Origin: Evansella halocellulosilytica
GTDB lineage: Bacteria > Bacillota > Bacilli > Bacillales > Salisediminibacteriaceae
NCBI RefSeq assembly: GCF_002335745.1
Contig: NZ_NIST01000001.1
Span: 518,761-582,760, forward strand
DNA: 64,000 nt
Reading direction: 5' to 3'
Position numbers and translations under genes: made by a program. This document shows, in pieces, positions 46,894 through 55,799 of the stretch; within the stretch, counting starts at the first letter, position 1, and the number at the start of each line of letters is the position of its first letter. Under the pieces are notes generated by a model. The model searched no databases. It worked only from the letters and a program-made list of their open reading frames with translations, and was not told the origin of the DNA.

Positions 46894-46929
46894 ATAAAAA
46901 AACTCCATGCAGTTTCATACTGCACAGAG
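46894..46929 (-). terminator. Terminator after dnaB
   Basis: On the minus strand TGCAGT-ATGAA-ACTGCA, flanked by GAG/CTC pairs and followed by TTTTTTT. Confidence 0.75.
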
Positions 46930-46930
46930 G

Positions 46931-48292
46931 CTAAGATGGAGGAATATCGCCATCTTCAAATCTTCGTTCGAGGTTTACGAATTTGTTATATTCTTTCACA
47001 AATGCTAGTTCAACGGTACCAACTGGACCGTTACGCTGTTTAGCTATAATGATTTCGATAATATCTTTATTTTCACTTTCTCGATCATAATAATCATCAC
47101 GGTATAAAAACGCAATAACATCGGCGTCTTGCTCAATACTTCCGGATTCACGAATATCAGACATCATCGGTCGTTTGTCCTGACGTGATTCAACCCCACG
47201 TGAAAGCTGAGACAGTGCAATGACCGGAACCTCTAATTCACGAGCGAGTCCCTTTAATGAACGAGAGATTTCAGACACTTCTTGCTGTCTGCCTTCACCG
47301 CTGCGGGCATCACCTTGAATGAGCTGCATATAGTCAATCATGATCATCCCGAGTCCGCGTTCCTGTTTTAAACGGCGGCACTTTGCACGGATATCATTTA
47401 CTTTAACACCAGGAGTATCATCGATATAAATTCCCGCTTTTGAGAGGCTTCCCATGGCCATGGTCAGCTTTTGCCAATCTTCATCTTCTAATCCACCTGT
47501 ACGAAGCTTTTGTGCATCAATATTCCCTTCAGCACAAAGCATACGCATGACGAGTTGGTCTGCTCCCATCTCCAAACTGAATATCGCTACGTTTTCGTCT
47601 GTTTTCGTTGCAACGTTTTGTGAAATGTTCAAGGCGAATGCCGTTTTACCAACTGATGGACGGGCCGCAACGATAATTAAGTCATTTCGCTGAAATCCTG
47701 CAGTTATATTATCAAGCTCAGTAAACCCAGTTGGGATTCCAGTTACTTCACCAGTTGTGTTTTGCAATAGCTCAATTTTATCAAACGCTTCAACTAATAC
47801 GTCTTTAATCGATACAAATGAACTCGTATTTTGTTTTTGTGACACCTCAAGAATCGACTTTTCCGCTTCGTTTAAAATTGAATCAACATCTTCATCGGCT
47901 GCATATCCTTCAGAGGCTATGTTTGTTGCCACCCTAATGAGACGGCGCAACAGCGATTTTTCCTCGACGATTTGACTGTAGTAACTAATGTTTGCTGCAG
48001 TCGGGACAGCATTCGCTAAATCACTCAAGTAGGAGACGCCGCCAATTTCCTCAAGCCATTTCTTCGTCTGCAGTTCTGATGTGACTGTAACTAAATCGAC
48101 TGGCTCACCCTTTTGTGACAGTTCTAACATAACCGTATATATTCGCTGATGTGCTGCACGGTAAAAGTCTTCGGGAACTAAACGTTCAGAGGCGGTGACA
48201 AGGGCGTCATCCTCTAAAAATATAGCCCCTAGCACCGCCTGTTCCGCTTCTATATTTTGAGGTGGTGTGCGATCAGCAAATAAATCACTCAT
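46931..48292 (-). CDS. dnaB: Replicative DNA helicase (DnaB family)
   Basis: 453 residues, the hexameric helicase that unwinds DNA at the fork; called DnaC in B. subtilis. The N-terminal domain (1-105, PPQNIEAEQAVLGAIF) binds primase. The RecA-like ATPase has Walker A ARPSVGKTA near 213, Walker B MIMIDYMQLI and the arginine-finger region ESGSIEQDADVI. No intein. It lies 30 bases after rplI, as in most Bacillus genomes. Confidence 0.97.
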   Translation of the reverse strand: MSDLFADRTPPQNIEAEQAVLGAIFLEDDALVTASERLVPEDFYRAAHQRIYTVMLELSQKGEPVDLVTVTSELQTKKWLEEIGGVSYLSDLANAVPTAANISYYSQIVEEKSLLRRLIRVATNIASEGYAADEDVDSILNEAEKSILEVSQKQNTSSFVSIKDVLVEAFDKIELLQNTTGEVTGIPTGFTELDNITAGFQRNDLIIVAARPSVGKTAFALNISQNVATKTDENVAIFSLEMGADQLVMRMLCAEGNIDAQKLRTGGLEDEDWQKLTMAMGSLSKAGIYIDDTPGVKVNDIRAKCRRLKQERGLGMIMIDYMQLIQGDARSGEGRQQEVSEISRSLKGLARELEVPVIALSQLSRGVESRQDKRPMMSDIRESGSIEQDADVIAFLYRDDYYDRESENKDIIEIIIAKQRNGPVGTVELAFVKEYNKFVNLERRFEDGDIPPS

Positions 48293-48322
48293 AACGCGCT
48301 TCCCCTCGTTTCTACTCTCCGT

Positions 48323-48766
48323 TTATTGTTCAGTAACGTGAACTTTAATCGTTGCCGTTACTTTAGGATGAACTTTTACGTTCACATTTGTGTAGCCTAG
48401 TGCGCGAATTGGCTCATCCATTTCAATTTTTCGTTTATCTATTTTTACTTTCTGTTTTTTAAGCTGCTCAGCAATCTGTTTGTTCGTTACGGCACCAAAT
48501 AAGCGGCCATTTTCTCCTGCCTTTGCTTTCAGCTCAATGGTCATATTTTCTAAATCGTCTTTTAGCTGCTTTGCTTCTTGCAACTCTTCTTCAGCTTTTT
48601 TTTGCTGGCTTTCCTGCTTCTTCTCTAACGTTTTCATGTTCCCTTGGTTTGCTTCGATCGCCAAGTTGTTTTTAAACAAATAATTTCGAGCATACCCTTC
48701 CGAAACGTTTTTTACTTCCCCTTTTTTACCTTTACCTTTGACATCTTTCAAAAAGATGACTTTCAT
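48323..48766 (-). CDS. rplI: 50S ribosomal protein L9
   Basis: 147 residues: N-terminal RNA-binding domain starting [19 protein letters not shown], a long connecting helix (about 45-75) and the C-terminal domain. It overlaps the gdpP stop by 4 bp, so translation is coupled. Confidence 0.97.
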   Translation of the reverse strand: MKVIFLKDVKGKGKKGEVKNVSEGYARNYLFKNNLAIEANQGNMKTLEKKQESQQKKAEEELQEAKQLKDDLENMTIELKAKAGENGRLFGAVTNKQIAEQLKKQKVKIDKRKIEMDEPIRALGYTNVNVKVHPKVTATIKVHVTEQ

Positions 48767-50733
48767 GACGATTGTCCCCCTTTGAAATACTCGTTTATTT
48801 TTTCTTTTAGTAAACTTTCTGCTTCTTCAATGTCTATACCTTCTAACTGGGTGGCTGCATTCGTTAGATGACCTCCGCCGTCCAGCTTTTCCATAATGAC
48901 TTGAACGTTCACTTCACCTAGTGAGCGTGCACTAATACTGACTTTACCATCTTCACGCTTAGAAATAACAAAAGAAGCAACGACACCGTTCATCGTTAGT
49001 AATGTATCAGCTGCTTGAGCAATCAACACTTGGCCGTATGTTTCATTCGTATCTCCTTTTGCAATAGCCATTCCGCCTTCATGAATATAGGCTTGTTCGA
49101 CTAGTTTAGAGCGTTTCACATATTGCTCTAAGTCTTCCTTCATCACTTTTTGGACAAGTGTTGTATCAGCTCCTTGACTCTTCAAATAAGAAGCTGCATC
49201 AAATGTCCTTGACCCAGTACGGATCGCAAAGCTTTTCGTATCTACAATTATACCAGAAAGTAGCGCTGTTGACTCAAGAACATCGAGCCTTGGATGTGAA
49301 GGCTGATACTCTAACAATTCAGTAACTAGTTCTGCTGTTGATGACGCATAAGGCTCCATATAGACGAGCACGGCTTCTTCAATAAACTCTTCGCCTCTTC
49401 TATGATGGTCAATCACAATCACCCGATCTGTTAAATCAAACAACTTCGGTTCAATGACGAGCGATGGTTTATGTGTATCGACGACAAATAACAATGTATC
49501 TGACGTAATTTCTTCCTTCGCCTCTTCAGGTGTAACAAACTGTGCCCATAAATGATCATGATCCTGAATTTCTTCTAATAATTTATTAACACTTTGGTTT
49601 ACATCGTTCGGGTCTAAAACGATATAGCCTTCTTTACCATTCGCTTCTGCAATTTTCAACATTCCGATTGCAGCTCCGATTGAATCCATATCAGGATTCT
49701 TATGTCCCATCACGAGTATTTTATCACTTTCGACAATAAAGTCTCTTATTGCGTGGGAAATAACTCTTGCTCTCACCCTCGTCCGTTTTTCTACAGCATT
49801 CGATTTTCCACCATAAAAACGTACTTTTCCATTCTTTTGTTTAATCGCTACTTGGTCACCACCACGTCCTAAGGCCAAATCTAAACTTGACTGAGCAACA
49901 CTGCCGAGTTCTTTCAAGGAATGGTGGTCGCTGCCAATCCCAATACTTAACGTAAGCGCCACTTTTTCCTTCGAGGACTCATCTCTTACAGTATCTAATA
50001 TCGTAAATCGGTCTTCCTCTAATTTTTTTAACGTTTCTTCATTAAATATCGCAATGAACCGGTCCGCTGCCGTCCTTCTTAATAAAATATCGTATTCACT
50101 CGACCAATGATTTAACGCGTCAGTCACACGTGTTAACAATTTACTGCGTAATTGATCGTCCATCCCTTGTGTTACTTCATCATAATTATCTAAATACACA
50201 AGTCCGATAACAGTTTTATCTCGTTCAAATAAATCTTTTATCTCCTGTTCTTCAGTTACATTAAAAAAGTAAAGGAGTCGTTCATTCGGTTCATGGACTA
50301 CACGGTATTTTTTCTCCGAGATTGTATGCAAAAACGTGTTATTGTCATCTTCAAGGTTTTCTTTTAACTCTTTACCAAAAAAACTTAAAGGTTCACCGAT
50401 GCAATCACTTTCTAACAGGCCTGCAATATAAGGATTCGCCCATTGAATTTGACGTTCTTCATTATAAAGGATGATTCCTATTGGCAAATTCGTAACCGCT
50501 TCTTCACCCGCTTTATTAACTCGGTAAGTTAATGTTTCAATGTATGCGGCCAGCTCACGTTCAAATTGGCTTTTTGCTCTAGTCATAAAGTATAGAACAA
50601 TCGCTAAGCTAATCATTCCTAATAAGCCAATTTGCCATTGATAATAGGTAAGAATCCCAATGAATAAGATGGCGACGCTAAATAGTGATATGACGTGGTA
50701 TCCATGCCACCGTTTTAACAGGAAGTTAGGCAT
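48763..50733 (-). CDS. gdpP: Cyclic-di-AMP phosphodiesterase GdpP
   Basis: 656 residues (YybT family): two N-terminal membrane helices (about 13-50), a PAS domain (about 75-150), a degenerate GGDEF domain (about 170-300) and a DHH-DHHA1 phosphodiesterase module ([17 protein letters not shown] and the C-terminal GGGHLTNAA). It degrades c-di-AMP to pApA, controlling potassium, osmotic and cell-wall homeostasis. Cotranscribed with yybS upstream and rplI downstream. Confidence 0.95.
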   Translation of the reverse strand: MPNFLLKRWHGYHVISLFSVAILFIGILTYYQWQIGLLGMISLAIVLYFMTRAKSQFERELAAYIETLTYRVNKAGEEAVTNLPIGIILYNEERQIQWANPYIAGLLESDCIGEPLSFFGKELKENLEDDNNTFLHTISEKKYRVVHEPNERLLYFFNVTEEQEIKDLFERDKTVIGLVYLDNYDEVTQGMDDQLRSKLLTRVTDALNHWSSEYDILLRRTAADRFIAIFNEETLKKLEEDRFTILDTVRDESSKEKVALTLSIGIGSDHHSLKELGSVAQSSLDLALGRGGDQVAIKQKNGKVRFYGGKSNAVEKRTRVRARVISHAIRDFIVESDKILVMGHKNPDMDSIGAAIGMLKIAEANGKEGYIVLDPNDVNQSVNKLLEEIQDHDHLWAQFVTPEEAKEEITSDTLLFVVDTHKPSLVIEPKLFDLTDRVIVIDHHRRGEEFIEEAVLVYMEPYASSTAELVTELLEYQPSHPRLDVLESTALLSGIIVDTKSFAIRTGSRTFDAASYLKSQGADTTLVQKVMKEDLEQYVKRSKLVEQAYIHEGGMAIAKGDTNETYGQVLIAQAADTLLTMNGVVASFVISKREDGKVSISARSLGEVNVQVIMEKLDGGGHLTNAATQLEGIDIEEAESLLKEKINEYFKGGQSS

Positions 50734-50746
50734 ATTTTCACAACTC

Positions 50747-51682
50747 CTACTTCTTTGTGTTCAATCGTTTTCTAAGGTCAAAACCTATATCAATTATACC
50801 TAAGACCCGGACGATAGGAAGGAAAATTGGTAAAACAAAAATAAAGATCGTTAACACAATTGGTAATATAATGTGCAATTTTTTATGATGGAAAAAGAAA
50901 TATATAAAGGAAAGTCCTTGAATAATCATAACAATTTCTAATACAGGTCTTAAGTTAGCGACAACTGTAAAGAGGGCTGTCCCTTCTTCTACTCCGACCA
51001 TAATAAATATATATGTCAGTAAATAGTACCAAATAAAAGCTTTCGGAAAAACCCACGTTCTAAAAGGTGGAAATAAAGAAATCTCATATTTCTTGTTCCT
51101 CATATACAATGAAGCTAACCACTGCACGACAAACGCAAACCCTACTCCTATGATAATAAATAGAGAGGGTGCCGTATAGGCTATTTGATCAATTAAAGCA
51201 TTAGCTGCATCTAATGCTTGATCATCTTGTAAGTCCAGTGTGCCGAGTATATCCTCTGACATTTCAACAGATTCAGTTAATATGTTTTGAAATTCCTGAA
51301 CTGGATCTATATCTAAAATTAATATGCTTCCTACAAAGTTTACCAATAAAGCGCCGATAAATGAAAGGCTTCCTCCAAGTAAGACCGCAAATGCATGCTT
51401 TTTTCTCCGATACAGTTCTCCAATCACGATTCCGCCAATGGAAAAACTGATCATTAATGGTATCGCCAAAATTCCCATTAACAAAAACGTTATGACTGAT
51501 GAGTAAATTGCTAAAAAAACTGCTGGCTTTAATCCGCATTTATAAGTGAAAATAATAAATGGAATCGGTAATAAAAATAATGTAAGCATCCCTGCAAAAG
51601 GAACCCAGATTGTTAAAATAACGAGAAGCAAAAAGACTGCTAGAAAAAATGCCCCTTGTTGTATGATTTTGGATCGATCCAT
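50747..51682 (-). CDS. yybS: YybS family membrane protein (DUF2232)
   Basis: 311 residues with about eight hydrophobic helices and the DUF2232 layout, including an early PFAGMLTLFLLPIPFI and a conserved YYLLTYIFIM late in the protein. It always precedes gdpP in Bacillus and resembles substrate-binding (S) components of ECF-type transporters. Role unknown. Its ATG is preceded by AAAGAGGGA. Confidence 0.88.
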   Translation of the reverse strand: MDRSKIIQQGAFFLAVFLLLVILTIWVPFAGMLTLFLLPIPFIIFTYKCGLKPAVFLAIYSSVITFLLMGILAIPLMISFSIGGIVIGELYRRKKHAFAVLLGGSLSFIGALLVNFVGSILILDIDPVQEFQNILTESVEMSEDILGTLDLQDDQALDAANALIDQIAYTAPSLFIIIGVGFAFVVQWLASLYMRNKKYEISLFPPFRTWVFPKAFIWYYLLTYIFIMVGVEEGTALFTVVANLRPVLEIVMIIQGLSFIYFFFHHKKLHIILPIVLTIFIFVLPIFLPIVRVLGIIDIGFDLRKRLNTKK

Positions 51683-51813
51683 GTAATTGTCCCTCTTTCA
51701 AACCATTTTCGAAATACCATCGCCCCTTATTGTAGCATGATAACAATTGAAACAACAAAAACATTTGTTATGTCATTTTTTCCATTTGCTCTTATATTTT
51801 ATTTTTTTTTACA

Positions 51814-51829
51814 TGTTTCATGTGAAACA
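51814..51829. promoter_or_regulatory. parS-like site (ParB/Spo0J binding)
   Basis: TGTTTCATGTGAAACA matches the 16-bp parS consensus TGTTNCACGTGAAACA at 15 of 16 positions (one central C to T). The origin-proximal location between yybS and the next repeat suits a centromere site. Confidence 0.65.
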
Positions 51830-51888
51830 TTGGCCGTTTGACTCACTAAGTTGGACAATATGTATCGTTATCATGCGATAAATAACTT

Positions 51889-52510
51889 TTGGCCAGTAAA
51901 ACGAGCGGTTTCAATTTCGCCCTATAAGGACACTTTATCATCAGAATCCCTTACTTGGTCTTGCCAAAAATATTTTGAGGACATCCCTTTTTATAATCAA
52001 ATAGCATTCGAAATCGCTATAAGGCGGACGCTTTCACTAAATAACGGTTTCTATCTCCTTACATATGACAAAAATGATGTTTTTTGTGAATATAAGGATC
52101 TCATGTCCATTTACGTTTACTCCCTCCACATGTTTCGAGATCACATTCGTATCGGAAATAAGAAAAGCGCAAAGCGCCCGCCTATCGGCTACACGCTTTA
52201 CCTGCGACGAGTAACCGCAGGAACAACGAGCGACTCTTCGCTTATTTCTCTAATTGTACCGTCAAGAGATGATTCCGAATTCCTTGACGGTAGGAAAAGC
52301 ACTCATTGTACCGCCAAGAGATGATTTCGTGTCCCTTGACGGTAGGAAAAGCACTCAATCTGCTTCGACGCATTCACAACCTCGAATATACTAGAAGAGG
52401 AAGAAGCACAGTATACCTTCCAACTATTCGTTACTTTTAAAGAAATCTCACGAATACAACCCTTAAAGGTTTATTTTCGCACAGACATAGCCTGTGGTTT
52501 ACAAAGAAAA
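51889..52510 (+). repeat. Composite intergenic element, copy 1 (families A and B)
   Basis: It begins AGTAAAACGAGCGGTTTCAA and ends AGCCTGTGGTTTAC, sharing both ends with the element at 61963-62480. Inside are family A units (51930-52110), one CTGCGACGAGTAACCGCAGG hairpin, the start of a family B body interrupted by a tandem hairpin pair (52254-52357), then the rest of the body (TGCTTCGACGCATTCACAAC, CTAGAAGAGGAAGAAGCAC). Frames across it have no RBS. Confidence 0.75.
52254..52357. repeat. Tandem 52-bp hairpin repeat
   Basis: Two copies, 52 bp apart. TACCGTCAAG pairs with CTTGACGGTA in the first. In the second the left arm is TACCGCCAAG, which still pairs (as G-U) in minus-strand RNA but not in plus-strand RNA. 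Confidence 0.8.
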
Positions 52511-52514
52511 TAAT

Positions 52515-52552
52515 AAAACATGAGACGAAACGGTTTCCCCTTTGTCTCATGT
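52515..52552 (-). terminator. Terminator of the 62-residue ORF
   Basis: ACATGAGAC pairs with GTCTCATGT; the minus strand continues TTTTATTATTTTC. Confidence 0.85.
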
Positions 52553-52562
52553 TACTTTGATT

Positions 52563-52751
52563 TTATTTATTAACTTTTCTATTCACTTCATGCTCTACTT
52601 TTAAACTTCTTTTATGTTCTTTATCACGCTCTTTTTCAACCTCAATTTTTTTGTCTAAACTTTTTTTCAGTATTTCATGTCCAATTCCGTGGGTTTGTCT
52701 CAACCCTTTTTCCATCGGTTCTGTATACTTTAGCTCATTTTCATCAGACAT
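52563..52751 (-). CDS. 62-residue charged hydrophilic protein
   Basis: Starts MSDENELKYTEPMEKGLRQT and becomes rich in Lys and Glu (IEVEKERDKEHKRSLKVEHE), probably a single long helix or disordered chain. RBS AAAGGAGG is 11 bases from the ATG and a strong terminator follows the stop. I do not recognise it; small soluble proteins of this kind occur in Bacillus spores and under stress, but nothing here proves that. Confidence 0.65.
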   Translation of the reverse strand: MSDENELKYTEPMEKGLRQTHGIGHEILKKSLDKKIEVEKERDKEHKRSLKVEHEVNRKVNK

Positions 52752-52830
52752 CTAAGCTGATCCTCCTTTTTTCTAGCTATACCCTTTATTTTTCCGAGCG
52801 CAGGGCATTTCAAACATCTTTTCTAGAAAA

Positions 52831-55326
52831 TCAGCGGTACATACTTTGGTGAAGGGCAAAATGAGCAGCCTCTCTCAGTCTCTTGCAGTCTTTCTCTATT
52901 TCTTCAGCTCTGATCGGTTTACTAAAGAGAAAACCTTGAATATAGTCACATTCTTCGTTTGATAAAAAATCAAGCTGGTTAACGTTTTCAACACCTTCTG
53001 CGACAACTTCTAAATGCAAGGCTTTCGCAAGGGAAATGACAGTCCGGACAATCGCTTCATTTTTGGAATCTTTAGCAATGTCCCATACAAAAGACCGATC
53101 AATTTTTAACGTATCGATTGGAAAGTTTTTTAAATAACTGAGTGATGAAAAGCCTGTCCCAAAGTCATCAAGAGATAACCTTAATCCTAATTGTTTTAGT
53201 TCTTTAAGACACTGTGTTGCTTGGTCAGATTGCTGCATCATAATACTTTCCGTTACTTCTAACTCTAAATATTGAGGGTCGATCTTCGTCTTCACGATTA
53301 TATCTTCGAGTACCTTCACTAGATCAGATTGATAGAACTGCTTTGCTGACAAGTTTACCTTCATAAACACTTTTCCGATTTCTGTTGCAGTCCATTTCTT
53401 CCACTGACTACAAGCTTCACGGATAACCCATTCGCCAATTGGGACAATAAGCCCCGTCTCTTCTGCAATCGGAATAAATTCACTTGGCAATATAAGACCT
53501 TTTTTCGGATGCTGCCACCTTAACAATGCTTCTACTGCTTTAATTTCCCCTGTTTTTAATTCAAATATAGGTTGATAAAACAGCTTTAATTGATTTTGTA
53601 ATAACGCCGTTTTCAATTCATCCTCAAGCTTTTTTCGTTCTAAAAATTGATCATTAAGCTGCTTTGAATATAATGCAATATTGTTCTTCCCTTTCTTTTT
53701 TGCCCAATACATGGCCATATCAGCGTTTTTCATAAGTGTATCAGGATCATTCCCATCCTTTGGGAAATATGTAATGCCGATACTAGTTGAAACAGAACAA
53801 TCGACATTACTAATGTGGAACGGATCTTTAAATTGAATTAAAATGTTTTCAGCCATTGCAATTGCGTCTCTTTCATCATCAATATTCGATAATAAGACGG
53901 CAAACTCATCTCCTGAAACCCGGTATAACATCGCTTTGTTGCCGATACCTATTTGCAGCCTTCTTGCCAATTTTACTAAAAGTTTATCTCCAAACGAATG
54001 ACTATAAATATCGTTAATCATTTTAAAATTATCTATATCAAGAAGTAATAATGCATAAGAAGCTGACTTGTTTTTTGCTTCTTTTAAGTAATTGATCAGA
54101 GTATATTGAAAAAAACGTCTGTTTGGCAAATCCGTCAGTGGGTCATGATAAGCCATGTGTTTCACTTGATCTTGTGCTTTTTTCCGTTCTGTTATGTCGA
54201 CTAAAATTGTCTGAATCGCTTCTTTTCCTTCATAATATACAAATGAGGAAGTTGCTTCTACGGTCATTTCATTGCCTTTCATTGTTCTTATTTTCATTTC
54301 TACAGGAGTTGTCCTCCCTTTTTTTGATACGACTGATTCCGCTTCACTTAGCAACTTCTCCTGATCATTGAAAGACGTAAATTGATGAAGTTTTTTCCCA
54401 ATAATCCCACTCTTTGAGGATTCCTCAAAAAGGTTGACTCCTGTTTGATTTATGTAAACAACCGTTCTATTCATATGAACAAAGACAGTAACAGGTGATA
54501 AATCAACTAAGCTCCGATAACGTTCTTCACTTTCTATTAAGAAGCATTCAGTTTTCTTCCTCTCTGTAATATCACGTGCGACAACAATAAGATTTACATT
54601 ATTCTCCTCGTTATTGACGACTGGTACCCCTCTTGCTTCTACATAAACAGCTTGATTTTGTTTATTCATAATACGTAATTCACGTTTAACAGGCTGTAAA
54701 GTTAAAATAGCTTCATTTAATGCTGACTGTACTGTGTCGTGATATGATTCGTGAATAAACTGAAAAGCAGGGTTTCCGTTCAACTCTTTTGAAGTATATC
54801 CAAACATTAAGTAGTTTGACGGAGAAGAATATGTAATGACTCCTTCTTCATTTAGAACATACAGAAGATCATTCGTATTTTCCGTTACAAGTTTATATTT
54901 TTCCTCTGTATCTACTAATGCTCTTTTCGTTTCCTTCTCCGCTGTTACATCAGATGCAACGATAATGGCTCCGGCAATTTCTCCATTCTCCTCCTTTAAT
55001 GGATGACCGTTCACATTAAAATAGAAGATTTGATCATTCATTCCTTTTAATGAAACTGTTTTTTGAATGATTATATTTCCATTTAGTGCTTCATAAAGAG
55101 GTGTTTTCTTCGTTTCTAAGGGAGTGGTCGTATCCTCTTTATAAATAGAATAGTAGTTATGAAGCGCATCTACCGTAAAATCTTCCTTTGGATATCGATA
55201 AAATAACTCTTCTGAATGGTTGTAATAAATAATTTTTCCGTTTTGATCACAAATCATGATCCATTCTTCCATGTTTTCAAGAACGAGTTCATAATACCTT
55301 AAGCTATTTGGAAGATTTATTGCCAT
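52831..55326 (-). CDS. PAS-PAS-PAS-GGDEF-EAL cyclic-di-GMP protein
   Basis: 831 residues from ATG 55326 (RBS GAGGAG). Three PAS domains (about 10-130, 140-255, 265-380) precede a GGDEF domain whose active site is SGDEF (471-475), a variant still found in active cyclases. An EAL domain follows (about 555-815) with EAL at 599-601 and intact LEVTES, LDDFGTG, KIDRSF and VAEGVE motifs. So it may both make and break c-di-GMP. No membrane segment; the PAS domains suggest a cytoplasmic redox or ligand sensor. Confidence 0.93.
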   Translation of the reverse strand: MAINLPNSLRYYELVLENMEEWIMICDQNGKIIYYNHSEELFYRYPKEDFTVDALHNYYSIYKEDTTTPLETKKTPLYEALNGNIIIQKTVSLKGMNDQIFYFNVNGHPLKEENGEIAGAIIVASDVTAEKETKRALVDTEEKYKLVTENTNDLLYVLNEEGVITYSSPSNYLMFGYTSKELNGNPAFQFIHESYHDTVQSALNEAILTLQPVKRELRIMNKQNQAVYVEARGVPVVNNEENNVNLIVVARDITERKKTECFLIESEERYRSLVDLSPVTVFVHMNRTVVYINQTGVNLFEESSKSGIIGKKLHQFTSFNDQEKLLSEAESVVSKKGRTTPVEMKIRTMKGNEMTVEATSSFVYYEGKEAIQTILVDITERKKAQDQVKHMAYHDPLTDLPNRRFFQYTLINYLKEAKNKSASYALLLLDIDNFKMINDIYSHSFGDKLLVKLARRLQIGIGNKAMLYRVSGDEFAVLLSNIDDERDAIAMAENILIQFKDPFHISNVDCSVSTSIGITYFPKDGNDPDTLMKNADMAMYWAKKKGKNNIALYSKQLNDQFLERKKLEDELKTALLQNQLKLFYQPIFELKTGEIKAVEALLRWQHPKKGLILPSEFIPIAEETGLIVPIGEWVIREACSQWKKWTATEIGKVFMKVNLSAKQFYQSDLVKVLEDIIVKTKIDPQYLELEVTESIMMQQSDQATQCLKELKQLGLRLSLDDFGTGFSSLSYLKNFPIDTLKIDRSFVWDIAKDSKNEAIVRTVISLAKALHLEVVAEGVENVNQLDFLSNEECDYIQGFLFSKPIRAEEIEKDCKRLREAAHFALHQSMYR

Positions 55327-55491
55327 ATTCCCCCACTCCTCACGAAAAAATGTCAAGTTGCGTCACATTTGTTGAACTAATACTACCATAAAAATTCCTT
55401 CATTTAGGTGATTTACATATGTATAAGTTACGGTTTTTATGATGTTTGTATTTTTGTCCTAGGAAAATATTCATTATAAAGAAGGTGTTAA

Positions 55492-55575
55492 ATGAATTTT
55501 ATTGTGGAAGACATGGAGACGCATAGTGAAGTTCTTCATGATTTAAATGAAGAGTCTGTTTCATCCATACCCTAA
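55492..55575 (+). CDS. Possible 27-residue peptide
   Basis: MNFIVEDMETHSEVLHDLNE... with GAAGGTG 6 bases before the ATG. Acidic, no signal peptide. It lies alone between two minus-strand genes. Without homologues it is only a candidate; the rest of 55327-55799 holds hairpins but no gene I can support. Confidence 0.25.
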   Translation: MNFIVEDMETHSEVLHDLNEESVSSIP

Positions 55576-55737
55576 TTTTCAAAAAGAAAAACATATTCGA
55601 TTTTCCATCATACCTATTTTTAAATGATTGTTGCTTTTAGATTTGGTTGTTCGAATCAGCTACTGGAGGACGCTTTTACCCCCAGGGCACAAGTGTGACA
55701 TCTCCTCACACTAACTATACCTTTATCATTTCATACG

Positions 55738-55772
55738 CAAAACTCTAGCAGCTCTGTCTCTGCTAGAGTTTA
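55738..55772. terminator. Terminator of the hybrid sensor kinase gene
   Basis: AAACTCTAGCAG and CTGCTAGAGTTT form a 12-bp perfect stem. Confidence 0.85.
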
Positions 55773-55799
55773 TTATCGAATCATAGTGTACGTTCGATT

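Noticed and set aside
51851-52324. 157-codon plus-strand ORF
   Set aside because: It covers family A and B repeats, has no RBS and no protein-like composition.
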